A DNA stretch of 64,000 nt from Limnomonas spitsbergensis (lineage: Eukaryota > Chlorophyta > Chlorophyceae > Chlamydomonadales). Shown here piece by piece: positions 49,304-60,569 of the stretch (its first letter is position 1; the number at the start of each line of letters is the position of its first letter). Location of the stretch: NCBI GenBank assembly GCA_037349105.1, contig JAYJMM010000036.1, forward strand, positions 806,001-870,000, given 5' to 3'. The translations under genes and the position numbers were made by a program. The notes beneath the pieces were generated by a model. That model saw only the letters and a program-made list of their open reading frames with translations. It was not told the origin of the DNA and did not search any database.

Positions 49304-50464
49304 TTAACGGATGAACGTGTGCATTGGTGGGATCATCCTAGCCCGGATAGCCGCTGTTGCAAACACGAGGATCCACACTTTATTACTGCAACAGCCGTGA
49401 ATGGACCGGTTAGCTCCCAGGCCTGCTGTGAAACTGACAGACTGCAAAATGACTAGCCGCCTTTCTCTGCGCAGCTGGGACAACCACTCAAACCTTGCAG
49501 GATGACACTTAAGGAAATCTTGGGCGACTAAGCAGCAGGCCACATGACGTGCGTACTTGACCGCAAGAGCACAGGAGATATCAGCGTATTCAGCCGGAGG
49601 GTTTGTGATAAGAACGTGCAGCCCATGCTGTCGCAGCAGAAACTCGTAGGTGGAGGGTTGCAGCGGATCAGCACAGTAGTCTGCAGGAACGTTGACACCG
49701 ATGCCCGAATTGGTAAGAACATGGAGGGATCGAGGGTAAGGGTAAAGCTGGCTGTTTTGCAGAAGCCCGCTGGCTTGCCCATTATCCTTGAACAGCAAAA
49801 GAATGCTGGGGGACAGGGATAGGTCAAGGCAGTCCAGCAGGGTGTTGCAGTCGCTGTCTTCAATGGTGAGAGGTGAAGGAGGGTAGAGTTGGTACGACCA
49901 TCCTCCCGGCACCCTGTTGCCCAAGTAGACTGCGGCCTCATCGCGCTCTCGCCACACTCCAGGCATTAAAGGCTTCAGAGCATCCACCGCATCTCCGCGA
50001 ACACCCCAGTTGATGAAATCTGGGGGCACCCAAGGATGAGTGACATGGCTTTCGAACCTCTTGTTGGGGACGCGGATCCTCACGGATGCACGGGTAGGGC
50101 GCTGATCATCAGTTTGCCCCTCCTCAGCGATTTCCTCCTTGCTGACAACTGCGACGGTCCTGGCAAGCTCAACCGCATTGCTTCCGGCACCGCCTGCGGC
50201 GGTCCCGGCAAGACAATCTGCGTCCTCTTCCTTGTCTTCAACGTGTCCTTCTTCTTCACCCTCAACAAGGCCACCGCCACTGGCGGCTCCCATCACCCTT
50301 CCTGCCTTCTTTTGCTTAGCAGGCCGCAGCTGGTAACCTGTCACAGTAGTCAATGTCTTGTGTTCTTTTCGCTTGGTGCACCCATTCCTTAGGGTGCACC
50401 TCTGTGCCGCGACACCGTAACTGCTCCCTGACACTAGGGCACTGGAAGCACACATGCAGCGCAT
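49304..50464 (-). CDS. 386-aa ORF with methyltransferase-like NPP motif, downstream of a LINE C-terminus
   Basis: Uninterrupted minus-strand frame. Residues ~55-110 are acidic and low-complexity (GGLVEGEEEGHVEDKEED). Residues ~125-380 look globular: RVPNKRFESHVTHPWVPP, a D/L-rich core, and HGLHVLITNPPAEYADISCA followed by a helix and DFLKCHPARFEWLSQLRRE. The placement of LITNPP after a predicted beta-strand resembles motif IV (D/N-P-P-Y/F/W) of N6-adenine methyltransferases of the phage Dam type, but the aromatic fourth residue is Ala here, so activity is doubtful. It overlaps the LINE C-terminal ORF (50316-51293) by 149 bp in another frame. Its N-terminal LINE-derived part also occurs beside the large transposon at 48499. 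Possibly a domain acquired by a LINE subfamily; identification is tentative. Confidence 0.45.
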   Translation of the reverse strand: MRCMCASSALVSGSSYGVAAQRCTLRNGCTKRKEHKTLTTVTGYQLRPAKQKKAGRVMGAASGGGLVEGEEEGHVEDKEEDADCLAGTAAGGAGSNAVELARTVAVVSKEEIAEEGQTDDQRPTRASVRIRVPNKRFESHVTHPWVPPDFINWGVRGDAVDALKPLMPGVWRERDEAAVYLGNRVPGGWSYQLYPPSPLTIEDSDCNTLLDCLDLSLSPSILLLFKDNGQASGLLQNSQLYPYPRSLHVLTNSGIGVNVPADYCADPLQPSTYEFLLRQHGLHVLITNPPAEYADISCALAVKYARHVACCLVAQDFLKCHPARFEWLSQLRRERRLVILQSVSFTAGLGANRSIHGCCSNKVWILVFATAAIRARMIPPMHTFIR

Positions 50465-51293
50465 CCTCTACCTGCTCGCTATCCCCCCGTGCCCAACATT
50501 GCTGGCAGAAGCGTGCCTGTCGCCGCTGACCGTTGCGCCGTCCTCTGGTATCAGCAGTGCTGATCGCGCCAAGCCGCAGTCGCAAATTGATGCGCACACA
50601 AGCACACTCCTTCTGACTAGTGGGGCTCTTGGCTTGCGCCAGCACGGCATCCGCCGTGGACTGGAACCAGGCGCGGTAGGTCGCCGCAGATCTGTGCTCG
50701 GTGGTAGGGTCCCTGGGGTCCCCACCGCCGCTTGCGTCCAGCCGTGCTTGCTCGTAGGCTGCGTCAACGAGTGCCAACACCTCTGTGACGGGTAGGCGCT
50801 GTAGGGCAGCTGCTGCCTCGCGCAAGTTGGGGGTGGCTGCCCCCCGCTCCAGCTCCTCTGATGCACCTAACAGATCAGAGCACCAGGTGCGCCCGCCAGT
50901 GCCCTGGCTGATTGCAAGCTGCATATCTCCTGCATGGCTTGAGCCATGAGAGAGCTGTATTGCTGTGCCTCCGGTGCCACCGCTGCATTGTAGAAGCGGA
51001 GGATATGGGCCCACCAGTCTCGCTGTAGTGGCTGGAGCTGCAGCTCTCTCATGACTCCCCAACTGGCGGCTGATGCAGGTAGCCCCGCAGCCTGGCGTAG
51101 GGCTGAAGCAAGCTGGACTGCAGTTTGCTGGAGAGACATTGCCGCGGCCGAAGGTGGCTGGTGGCCCACACCACGTCGCCGTAGTTGGCCTGTATTTTGT
51201 GTTATTTCTTCCTTCTAGTTTGCTTTCCTCCCATCTGAACAGTTGTGCGCCGTCGCGGCGAGTCTCGTGCATGGCCGAAAGGTGTAACTTCAT
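50316..51293 (-). pseudogene. LINE ORF2 C-terminal region with zinc knuckle (frameshifted)
   Basis: The natural frame starts at about 51169 (ELQLQPLQRDWWAHILRFYN, AVAPEAQQYSSLMAQAMQEI). A frameshift near 50880 leads to SDLLGASEELERGAATPNLR, EVLALVDAAYEQARLDASGG, TADTRGRRNGQRRQARFCQQ, CWARGDSEQVEDALHVCFQC and PSVREQL. The Cys-x2-Cys...His...Cys pattern is the zinc-binding C-terminus typical of LINE ORF2. After VREQL this copy differs from the 17 kb copy and runs into RCRGTEVHPKEWVHQAKRTQ. A degenerate plus-strand tail at 51210-51300 abuts its 5' truncation. Confidence 0.7.
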
Positions 51294-51499
51294 TTACCAG
51301 GATGTCGTAGCCTTGTTGCAGAGTTTCATGAGGGCTGTGAGAAAGGATTTCCAAGTTTGGTCTTCTCCTCCTGTTCTCTTCATTTCCCCCACCATCCACA
51401 CAGTTGGTTGCCCTCACAGCAAAACCCTACGACCTGGGCCCCTGGGTGTCGTCCGTAGAATGGACGTAAGAAACGGAATCTCGTCGTTTCAGAAACTAG

Positions 51500-52049
51500 C
51501 CAGGAGTATTCCTCACTACCTGTATGCTAGCCCACGAGTGGCCGAGCCCTAGATCCCTTCTGTAGACTCGAGCATGGTTTGGGAGCGAACAATTCAGGTG
51601 GATCCATCCAACTAATCCAGCCAGAAAAACCCAGGTCCAACACTACGATCACACGCTTTCTTTCTTGCAATTGCAAGCTCTTCACTTAAAGAGCGGGGAT
51701 GGACAGGTCCTCCTTGTTTTCCTGCCCCCTCGTATTTGTTTCGTTCTTTCCCCCCAACCCTTTCATTAAGTCATTGACTTAGGCCACTGGCATTGACGAG
51801 GCGGATCGTGTCCAACCATGACATGCCAACATGGCCACCATGTACGGCAATGAAATAACCTGCAGTGGTGCAGTGCCTCAAGTTCAAAATCGGGAACTCA
51901 AAACGTCTGTACCTAAACACGAATTTCGTGGGATTGAAGGGCTTGATTGCATCCGTCACACATCAAATAAGAATGACGTTGGAACATCGTGGGTTAGATG
52001 GGCTCCTTGAGACAGCTTCAGTGCCGCTCGAAGACTGGCTGGCATCAGA
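51500..52049. other. V-ATPase c 3' flank; no gene recognised
   Basis: No exon supported. A short GGACAGGTCCTCC motif near 51700 is LINE-like. Confidence 0.3.
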
Positions 52050-53696
52050 TCATGCGGCAGGTGTTGCAGCGCCAGTTGCGCCAGCCTTGGAGGCAAGAAT
52101 GATACCAACTGCGTGCATCAAGCGGTCGAAGGTCGTGAGCAACTTAACAATGAATCCGTAATGAATCCGAGGAGGCAGAGGCCAGCACAAAAGCGCACGC
52201 CCTGGGCATGCCGGTAATGCAATAAGCCTGCCAGTCACAAATATTTCACTGACTGGGTTCTTGACACATTTGCCTCTAAGCTGAAGGTTGTGCTGGACTT
52301 AAGACGGGAGCATGTCTGCACAATCCATGCAGCCACATTATGGATGCCAGGATGGCTTAACATGTGATCCGTTGCAATTGTGAAGCACCAGGTCCGCAAG
52401 AAATACTGCAACTCATCCTTCAGAGGCATGACCTTTTAAGCACCAAGCAGGCATAACCACCATCTAGTGGCTTTCTGGTTATCTTCAACAAAATACCTTG
52501 TAACAGTTACTGGGCTACAATTATAGATGAATATCAGGGCAAATCAACAGAAAGGCCCATGCACGACACCCATGCCAGTCAAGTCCCTAGGCACCTCGCA
52601 TGGGGAGCCAATGGGCTGTCTCATGACTCACCAATCAGACCGTACAGAGCCAGAGCCTCAGCGAAAATCAGAATGAGAATCATGCCAACGAAGAGCTTGG
52701 GTTGCTGAGCGTTTGCCCTGTTGTTTCACATGGAAGGAGGGCATGCAGGCGTCGGCTTCTTTACGCAGATACCACTCATGACAATCCTACTGATAGAGGA
52801 GGCATAACTGAACGCAAACAGACTTCAACTTGCCTGACTCCAGCGTCTCCAACGATGCCGATGGCCATACCAGCAGCGAGACCAGCCAGACCGCAGGCAA
52901 GGCCAGCAGCCAGATGCGCGAATCCATCATACAGCTGGTAAGGCTTTGCGCCTAGACAGAGAGGCAGCCATACAATCCCCCGTCAGAAGATCATACGCAG
53001 ATGTCAGCAAAAAGCGCAGTGTAAGCTCTTACCTCCAGGTGGGAGCACACCGGTAGAAATAATAACAGCAATAATGAGTCCGTAGATACCCAAGACTCCT
53101 GCCATGACCACGGGTACGATCGACTTCATGACCAGCTCGGGGCGCATGACCCCCATGGATGCGATGCCAACACCTGCAGGCGAATGGATGCTGAGTTTTA
53201 AGAAAACCGAGCTGGAGAATGGAATCGTATGTGAGTTCGCTCGGTACTAAATTGCCTAACGAACAGCCTGAGTAAAGCAAGAGAGAAGCCTGGAGTTCTC
53301 CCAACAGTGGCCACAGGACATGCAAATTAAAGTTAAGACAACTAAATTAGGTTAATACACAGGTTGCCACGAATGCAAAAAAATCACTTAAAGATTGAGG
53401 AACATCGTGAATTCCAAAGCCGTGGTCAGCTGAAATATAAACTCACCAGACTTAGCGGTGCCATACGCGGCTCCCATGCCTGCAAACAATAGACAAGCGC
53501 AGGATTCAGTCCAGCACCTTCCTCCGTTCCCCGATCGACATAATGGGAAGACCCGGCCTCATTGGATGCTGTTTGGTCCACCGAATACTCAATTATTTCA
53601 GCATCACGGACCCCAAGCTAATAACTCACAAGAAAAAACCAAGGCTGAGGCAGCCCCAATGAACCCAAAGAACGGTGCGGTATCCTGGTTCGACAT
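52050..53696 (-). CDS. ATP6V0C: V-type H+-ATPase proteolipid subunit c, 6 exons
   Basis: Forms the membrane rotor ring that carries protons in the vacuolar H+-ATPase. Exons 5' to 3': 53630-53696, 53447-53479 (33 bp), 53033-53173, 52834-52951, 52632-52717, 52050-52108; 504 bp, 167 aa plus stop, all phases matching. It starts [19 protein letters not shown]. Helices 1-4 are clear: [52 protein letters not shown] and [20 protein letters not shown]. The essential proton-carrying carboxylate is Glu140 in IFAEAL. Length and order are normal for the family. The intron after 52834 uses a GC donor (GTCAG|GCAAGT). The gene appears intact. Confidence 0.97.
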
Positions 53697-54898
53697 CGTG
53701 CTAATGATAACTCAGTAGATCAGAGCTGCAAGGCGTTGTGGGGGAGCGACAGGTGAGGCTTCTTCTGATCAGTGCGTCGTACGACCACACCTCAACCAAG
53801 GTATCCTCGATCTGACCAGCAAAGTGTAATGTGGGGGAGTCCTGTCTTTCTGCACCGGTAATAGGGTCACAGGGGCCCAGAGGGTGGACACGGCGAGACG
53901 TTTTCTTTCATTCTTTCCAGCAATGGCATGTTTGAGTAAACCTGGCCATCAAAGTATGTGTTAACCCGCTGATTCCCAACTTTGAGCAGCAGCGATGTGG
54001 TCTACAAGGGAGGGTGCGTCAAGGTCTGGGCTAACCCTCAATCAAACAGGCGAGACATGTTCACAGTGACGATGATTTCTCAACAAGATATCCTGGGAAG
54101 GGTACAATGCATGATGGCGTTCATCCGTCTTATCTTTCATCATGGAGCTTACCTCCATGCCGGTGGGCTAGGGCTATGTACCGATGCCCACAATTGGATC
54201 TCAATGGATGCAGGGCCATCTCGCATGTAAGCCGAGATGGGAACACACTGGTTTTGCGTTGCCAGTTGGAACCACACGCCGGGAACTCCTGTGATGTGCA
54301 TAGGGTGCACACTGCATGTGGCATGCATGGGATGCTCATGTCAAGTTTATTTGTTATGATTTAGCAATCGAAGGGTTTAGTTAAAAAGTTAGCCTTTGTT
54401 GGTAGGCCCTTGGTTCCAGACCAGGGTCTCATTCTGGCTGATTATCACGGCTGAATTGCCCCCAAGGAGGCCACGACTCCAAGCATGGCCTGCTTGCCAG
54501 TACCACATGCCTCTATTGTTCCATGCTGCAGTTTTCTAAAGCAAGCATGCACCTTCCTCCATTATGCAGTCATGCAATTGAGTACGGGAGCCATTGCATT
54601 CACCCACGAGGTTGCATCCGAGCCGAAGAAGGGACTTCAACAAGTCATGGTGCGCCGAGCAAATCCAGCTACACCTGCCCTATCCAGAGATGACATTAGA
54701 GAGGCAGTCGGATTGCAAGGGCCCGGATTGCAAGGGCCCGGATTGCAAGGGCCCGGATTGCAAGGGCCCGGATTGCAAGGTGGTCCTTAACATTTTAGTA
54801 GTGGCACGCTAGCTTTTAAGATAACATAAAAGAGGACGACCATGGTATATCACGGTGATACCCTGGTGAATTGGTGATGCATTGCCTATATGCTGCAG
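53697..54898. other. No firm gene; coding-like ORF with LQGPG repeats at its end
   Basis: A plus ORF at 54485-54790 reads FTHEVASEPKKGLQQVMVRR, ANPATPALSRDDIREAVG and then enters an in-frame 15 bp repeat. It could be an exon of the candidate gene at 54899, but no splice evidence ties them. Confidence 0.3.
54708..54782 (+). repeat. Five-copy 15 bp tandem repeat GGATTGCAAGGGCCC
   Basis: Five near-perfect copies; in the open plus frame they encode GLQGP repeats. Confidence 0.9.
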
Positions 54899-55714
54899 CA
54901 ACATGTCCAAAGCGCGAGCCCCGCCCTGATCGTAGCCAAGCACCAGATGGAACAGCTACTCCAAGATATCAAGGTAGGCTACCGGAATTGCAACCGGTGG
55001 GCTGGTTAGGTCTTGCCTAGGCTATATTAAGCTCAGCTTGGAGTTCAGGATCTGGATCAGAAGTATCAAATCTGCGCAGGCTCTTTCACACATGCTTAGG
55101 CACATGGTTGAGGACTACCATGTTTTTGAGGGCGCTCCTTCCTGATCTTCCGCGTCCCCCCGGGGGAGCGCAGCTTTGTTTACATCTTCCGGGTCCAATG
55201 CCCTAAATGTGCACTGGGCCAGGCAAGCCGAGACTTCAGCTAGGCGTAGACTGGGTCTGCGAGCATGATCAGGTGCAAGTTAAGACTATCAGATCCAGGC
55301 TGAACCATAGAGATAGGCTGATCCGACCTTTCGGTACTCTATGCTGAGGCGGGAGGATCACAAGCGGCAAGGATGTCGAAAATGGAGTCGCGGGGACTGT
55401 AGCAGCAGCCCATATCTCTGCATTTGTGTTGCCTAGATTCAGTCATGCTCACTGAGGGCACCCTCATGCTGGCCTCTCAGGCCATTCAAGAGGAGCTGCT
55501 GGATAACGTTGAGACGCTGGAGTCGTGGTCAAAGGAGGGGGTTGAGGGCTTGAAACGCACAGAGGAGCATTTGAGGGTGCTGATAGCGGGCAATTTGGCC
55601 AAGGACAGACCGATGGTTGCCAAGGGATGCACAGATGACTCGCCGACTGGGAGGCCCCGCGCATCTGCAAACTCAGGGCCCATGCAAGGCCGACCAAGAG
55701 GTCCCTTCTTCTAG
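54899..55714 (+). CDS. Hypothetical coiled-coil gene, candidate exons
   Basis: Exon 54899-54973 is bounded by CTGCAG and GTAGGC and reads HVQSASPALIVAKHQMEQLL, QDIK (25 codons). A second segment at 55424-55714 reads MLASQAIQEELLDNVETLES, WSKEGVEGLKRTEEHLRVLI and stops at PRGPFF. Both are amphipathic and helical. The intervening exon structure is unresolved. Family not recognised. Confidence 0.35.
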
Positions 55715-55824
55715 CACATTGATGGCTCCAATAAGTAGCCAACAAGATGGGATATTAACGCTGTTTAGTGCATGCCTCTGTGCTCCCTGGTTCTCGATGC
55801 CTGGTACTGGTTAGGGCTTCTCCC

Positions 55825-55942
55825 TCTGTTCTTCTCCTTCTTTCAATTTTCCCTGAACTTCCTTTTCTTTTCTCCCAACGGGACAGTTAAGCGCCCACGC
55901 GGCCGAGTCTTTTTAAGCAGGGCCCGGAGGTGTAATGCCATG
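55825..55942 (+). mobile_element. LINE 3' tail (plus)
   Basis: GGGACAGTTAAGCGCCCACG, CGGCCGAGTCTTTTTAAGCA and GGTGTAATGCCATGAAC match the tail consensus with some decay. Confidence 0.65.
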
Positions 55943-57870
55943 AACTAGATAGGGCATGCCACTGCTACAATTATGGTGGTAATGTGCCCCATGCTCAAAG
56001 CATGCACATGTCCTCTTTGGGCTTGATGGCCTGAAGCCCCGCACATGTATTCATTCGTCCCTCAATAAGTCCTAGCCCGAAAACAATCAGTTTCCAGTCC
56101 AAATATGATATAACGGAAACGAAACTTAGGGGACTCCAAAAAGAAAAACCTGGGCTATAATTTGTGCGAGGAGTCAAGGTGTTAGGGTTTAGGGGTCTAG
56201 GGTTTAGGGTTACATGAACTTTTTACAGCGAAGCATCGTTACATGAACTTTTTACAGCGAAGCATCGCATATCATGCATAGAACAAGTGCCCATACACCG
56301 GGAAAAGCACAAAATGAACGAGAACAGTGATCTTTAAGTCAGAGAGCCCCTAGACAAGCAAACAACCAAAACACAACCACACATGAGTGGCGTGGGAATG
56401 AACCTCAATGAGAGAGGTAAGCCACAATTATAATAGGTAACCTGGGTGCTAAGGAGTTAAGCAGAAAACCGCCTACAAAACTAGGAGATAGTCTGGATGT
56501 GTGGCAAAGTGTCGAGATGCTTCTCCCTTCTCAGCATGTATTGAACGATAAAGGAACCCATGTTCCTCCAAAAAGTAGGAGCACAAAAATCAGTTTCCAG
56601 CTTGCGCCACTCTCCATTCATATACCATTTCACAGCCCCATCCTCACCCACTGGCATTAATTAAGGTGCTATCCTTACCGCATGACATCAAAGAATAAAA
56701 CATTATTATAAGGGAGGTGATGGCCATCCCGTCAGCCCTACAAACTCACGCGATTCGCCGAATCTTGTGTTGATGTCATCCTTATTATTATCAGCAATCC
56801 ATGCGGCTTGTCTGAAGGTGTAACAGTTGCTGCGTTATCGGCACTGTCAATAGCATCACGTGCGAAGAAAGAACCAAATACAACCAAAGAAGTAAATAAT
56901 CCAAAACGCGTATTGTATGTAGCAGACCTAAATATTTAATGTCAGAACCAAAAGTAAGAAGCAACGGAAAAGCTAAACCATCATAATCAGAGCATAACCT
57001 CGGCGAGGTAATAGGAAAAGCAAAGTGCTTTATAATGCATACCTGTATATGTAGATAGGTATGGTCTCATCATCAACGATTAGGGTTTCCCCGAAAGAAA
57101 TTGGCAGCCGCCGTCCTTGCCACCCATATGTCACATCTATTTGTTGTCAACCCCTCCAAAATCGGCGTTTGCCTTCGATTGGAAAGTCATAAAGCCCTCA
57201 CAACCCTTTCACACTAGAAGGTGGTTACAATAACGTTACCGGTGCACGTCATAAAATCATACGATTATTGATAAAAGGGAGAAGAATAGGATAATATAAT
57301 AGAGGCCGGACACAAATCATAAGACGCGTACCGCTTTGTTGCGCACAGCAGATCAAGATGTGGACGTGATTCAGCACATGGCAAAAAATACAAAAGTTGT
57401 TTTGAAGCTCTGCAAGAGACTGTGCTTGGAGGGGTCAGACATACTAGTCGATTAAAATAGTGGGTGAGGCAGAGTGGGAGAGCTCCCCCCCCCCAACGGT
57501 CCAGTTACTCACCTAAGGGCAAGCATGGTGACATCCATACCCAAAGGTTGAGGGATCGAACCCGCCAAACGATCCTGTCTGCCCCCCTGTCTAGATCGCC
57601 GGGTTCCATGTCCCTGCCCCCCTCACGTAGGGGGATGGCGTGGCTGCACCATGGTCCAGGCTGCGCAGGGTAGCTGAATTGAGCTTTGTCATTCCCCACC
57701 AGCCCCACGCGGCCGAGCGTTAAGCAGGCACTGTTCTTAACCCAAGGGTAAGTGCAACAGCCATGCCCCATCGCACACATGCCTACCATGTTTACTTGCG
57801 TTTGCATGTGTTTCGTCCCGAGCCGCAGCCCGGAGTGGCCATTCCCCTGACAGCATCTACACTTCCACAT
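55943..57870. other. AT-rich gene-free stretch
   Basis: Contains a short telomere-like run (56184-56213, AGGGTTTAGGG type) followed by a 29 bp direct duplication (56211-56239 and 56240-56268, each with ACATGAACTTTTTACAGCG). A short LINE-tail core (CCCACGCGGCCGAGCGTTAA) lies at 57703. No exon supported. Confidence 0.4.
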
Positions 57871-57884
57871 GACAACCGACCTCC

Positions 57885-58020
57885 CCCTCTTTAATGTTGC
57901 CCCTCTCCTTCTCATCCTTGGGGGGAAAAGCGTGACGTTGCCCCTCTCCTTCTTTCCTACGGGAAAAAAACGTGACGTTGCCCTTCTCCTTCTCTTCCTT
58001 GGGGGGAAAAGCACAATGGC
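57885..58020 (+). repeat. Three-copy ~48 bp tandem repeat
   Basis: Units contain GTTGCCCCTCTCCTTCTC, CTTGGGGGGAAAAGC and GTGACGTTGCCC. Read on the minus strand they are open and encode RGNVTLFPPRKRRR-like repeats; significance unknown. Confidence 0.7.
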
Positions 58021-58557
58021 CTCTTTCATCCTGATGGCCCCGTCCGGCTCCTTGGCCCCCTATCCCAGATGGCGGCCAGCATCGCGGCCCCGAGGCCGCC
58101 GCCACTGATGCCACGCTCCATATGCAGCGGCAACGGGGACGGCATGGATGCGTTGGTGGCATCACACGGCCCATGCAGCGCCTTGGACAATGTTGGCATG
58201 GCTGCCATGCTGGAGTGTACTCCCCGGGAGCCGCTCAAGAGTCGATTCTGCTCAAGTCAAGGTCAAGCATCCAAGTTTAGGGGTCAGGGCTTTGAGAGCT
58301 TGTTAGGAGTCTGGCCTAGGGATAAGAAAGGGATCAGACAGAGTGAAGACACCACCCCGCAGGAGTGCAAGGGTTGAGGGAACAGTCCTACAGGGGCCGA
58401 GGCTGCACTGTGACCCTTGTCGACATCAAAAAGGCTCATGGAGCTTTATATAGATGTAGCTTACACTGTGCCCCCCCGCCCCTCTGCAACACATTTTACA
58501 CCATCCTAATGGAGGAGGCATGCTAAAATAAGGTCATCCTACAACCTTTGTTCTCAG

Positions 58558-58741
58558 TGTTTCTTTTTTCGTGTCTCAGCTACATGTCAGCTACACTCCG
58601 GCCTCTGGCTGAAGGCCCCGTTTGTGGCCAGCCATGCTGCTCTAGCCACCAGCTGTAGGCCGGCCCAGGTTTGCTCCCGATCGGGCTGTAGCGGCAGCAG
58701 AGCGCCTGCTCAAGGTAGACTTGTAGCCGAAAAAAGAAACA
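58558..58741. repeat. MITE-like dispersed repeat, copy 2 (inverted relative of 859-1029)
   Basis: Starts TGTTTC and ends GAAACA; includes GTCAGCTACACTCCGGCCTC near the left and AGGTAGACTTGTAGCCGAAA near the right, matching 859-1029 in inverse orientation. Confidence 0.5.
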
Positions 58742-59084
58742 TTGTTTATTCTGCGCTCACTCACTTGCATATTGCCAGAACTGGCAAAATCGGACACCTG
58801 CCGGTGGTACTCCTGTCGGCGCTGCTCGCCAATCACCATGCACTGCCTGCCTCCCGCCTGCCTCCCGCTGCCGCCCATTGGCATGCCCGCCTGCGAGCCC
58901 TTGCATGAGAAGCTGGCCACGCGGAGCTGCCTCTGCCTGGGAGGTCGGAACCGCGCACTAGGGACGGCGTGACCAGCGGCGGCCAAGGCGTCGTGCGCCT
59001 GAGACACAGCCTGCGATCAGGGCGTGGTCAGGCACAACGGAGGGGGCAAGGCGGGCTTAACAATTGCACAAACACAGGGCTATC

Positions 59085-59290
59085 TACACCATATGTTTAC
59101 ACGGTAATGTACACTGTTATTGTTCACACGTTTGTCTACACGATTAGTAACACGTTGACTTACACAGTTGTCTACACATTAATTCACGCGGTCATTCACA
59201 GTTGCGTACACTGTTTTCACACTATTGATTCACAATGTTTTATACTTATATACAAGGTTACGTACATAGTACGGTAGATAAAACAATTAT
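59085..59290 (+). repeat. Degenerate 12-15 bp repeat ending in (T)ACAC
   Basis: Spaced TACAC or TCACAC words recur every 12-15 bp (for example GTTTACACGGTAATGTACAC, TTCACACGTTTGTCTACACG). A low-order minisatellite. Confidence 0.6.
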
Positions 59291-59314
59291 AAAAACGGTG
59301 GTCCACATGGCTGA

Positions 59315-59490
59315 TTCACACACTTATTTACATGGATGCAACATAAGGGTTTAGGGTTTAGGGTTTAAGGTTTAGCCTAAACCCTTAAACCTATGACACG
59401 CTTATTAAAATGGATGCAACATTAGGGTTTAGGGTTTAGCCTAAACCCTTAACCCTATGACATACTTATTTACATGGATGCAACATAAGG
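59315..59490. repeat. Interstitial telomere-like repeats in inverted pairs within a ~65 bp tandem unit
   Basis: Plant-type AGGGTTTAGGGTTTAGGG runs are followed at once by their inverse, CCTAAACCCTTAAACC, twice (59347-59392 and 59427-59457). Between them, CTTATTTACATGGATGCAAC recurs three times. Confidence 0.85.
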
Positions 59491-59562
59491 GTGGGGACTA
59501 TTCTTTGCAGGTAAGGTGTGTGTGGACTGTGTGTGTGGGAGGGAAAGTAGCATGCCCCGCTA

Positions 59563-60255
59563 TCACTTGATGAGGGTAAGAGGCAGCATTAGGTGTGCCA
59601 GAGGCAGCAAACCCTTGGTCAACAAAAGGGACCATGCAATCAATCTCACCCTGGTCAACAAAAGGGACCATGCAATCAGTCCCACCTTGGTCAACAAAAG
59701 GGACCATGCAATCAATCTCACCTTGGTCAACAAATGGAACGGCGAGGCCAAGACTAGCAGTCGAAGCTCCTTGCTAGAGTTGAGTGCGTCCAACTTCACT
59801 GCCGGCCTCGTCCCTGTTGCCACGCTCATCGCCAAACACTGCAACGCCATTGGCAGACCAGAGTCCCTGCGGCACAGCACGCTGCTGATGCCCTCCGGAG
59901 CCCTGTCACCACCGCCGCCTGCTCGCCCCAAGGAGGACTTGGGGCTGAGAGAGAACTTGGGCAGGCCGCCGCTGCTGTGGGCCATAGCCTGCACACTCAT
60001 GGGGCGATTGCCGCTGGCACCCGATGCCAGCAAGGTCTGATCCAGCACCGGCACAAGCTTCGCAGCCTGTGCTGCACTGGACCTGGCCTGCGCTGCCGCC
60101 AACACCGCCGCCTTGGCGGCTGCTATCGTGCCTGATGTCCTCAGGGCAACAGACACCCTTGAGGACCTATCAGAGCCAGCGCCGACACCGCCATCCTTTA
60201 TCAGCAGCGGACGGTCAAGCGAGTCAAGTTCCGGACAGTTGTTCGGAGAAGGCAA
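59563..60255 (-). CDS. Hypothetical protein exon, Ala/Ser-rich
   Basis: The minus frame reads NNCPELDSLDRPLLIKDGGV, VSVALRTSGTIAAAKAAVLA, PRLKFSLSP-like and Ser-rich segments, ending in four 12-residue repeats (KVRLIAWSLLLT). The first ~170 residues look like real sequence; the end lies in a 36 bp tandem repeat and may be past a splice site. The opposite plus frame is also open, so strand is not certain. It lies downstream of the cyclase gene on the same strand. Function unknown. Confidence 0.3.
   Translation of the reverse strand: MPSPNNCPELDSLDRPLLIKDGGVGAGSDRSSRVSVALRTSGTIAAAKAAVLAAAQARSSAAQAAKLVPVLDQTLLASGASGNRPMSVQAMAHSSGGLPKFSLSPKSSLGRAGGGGDRAPEGISSVLCRRDSGLPMALQCLAMSVATGTRPAVKLDALNSSKELRLLVLASPFHLLTKVRLIAWSLLLTKVGLIAWSLLLTRVRLIAWSLLLTKGLLPLAHLMLPLTLIK
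59608..59740 (+). repeat. Four-copy 36 bp tandem repeat
   Basis: Units read TTGGTCAACAAAAGGGACCA, then TGCAATCAATCTCACC. The period is divisible by three, so open frames on both strands repeat (LVNKRDHAINLT on plus). Confidence 0.9.
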
Positions 60256-60545
60256 GGGGAAGGCAAGGGGAGTTCAGACTTCGGATGGGTGAACAACATG
60301 GGGGTGTTGGGGCTTTGGGCAGGGTTGAGATTCCAGGCTGTGGCAGGTGAGCGAGGGGGAGAGAAACAGGTGGGCAGGAGGGAGGGGGGGGGGGTGAGGG
60401 GGCCTCTGCCTCCCTTGTGATGCATTCCCTCAGTTTTACTTGCTTCAGGTTGCGGCCACGCAGCGTGTGGAGATGATCTGTTTGCAGATCAGGCTATAGG
60501 GTTTGCTAGTGCAGGAGGTGTGTCTTTGAGGGTGGGGGACAACGC

Positions 60546-60569
60546 CTCTCACACAAGTGTGAGAGGCTA
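60546..60569. repeat. Perfect 11 bp stem palindrome followed by an A-run
   Basis: GCCTCTCACAC-AA-GTGTGAGAGGC, followed by TAAAAAAAGG. A small hairpin just past the 3' end of the cyclase-linked exons on the minus strand. Confidence 0.7.

Noticed and set aside
59347..59457. Chromosome end (telomere)
   Set aside because: Runs are short, inverted and internal; normal sequence with a cyclase gene continues beyond.
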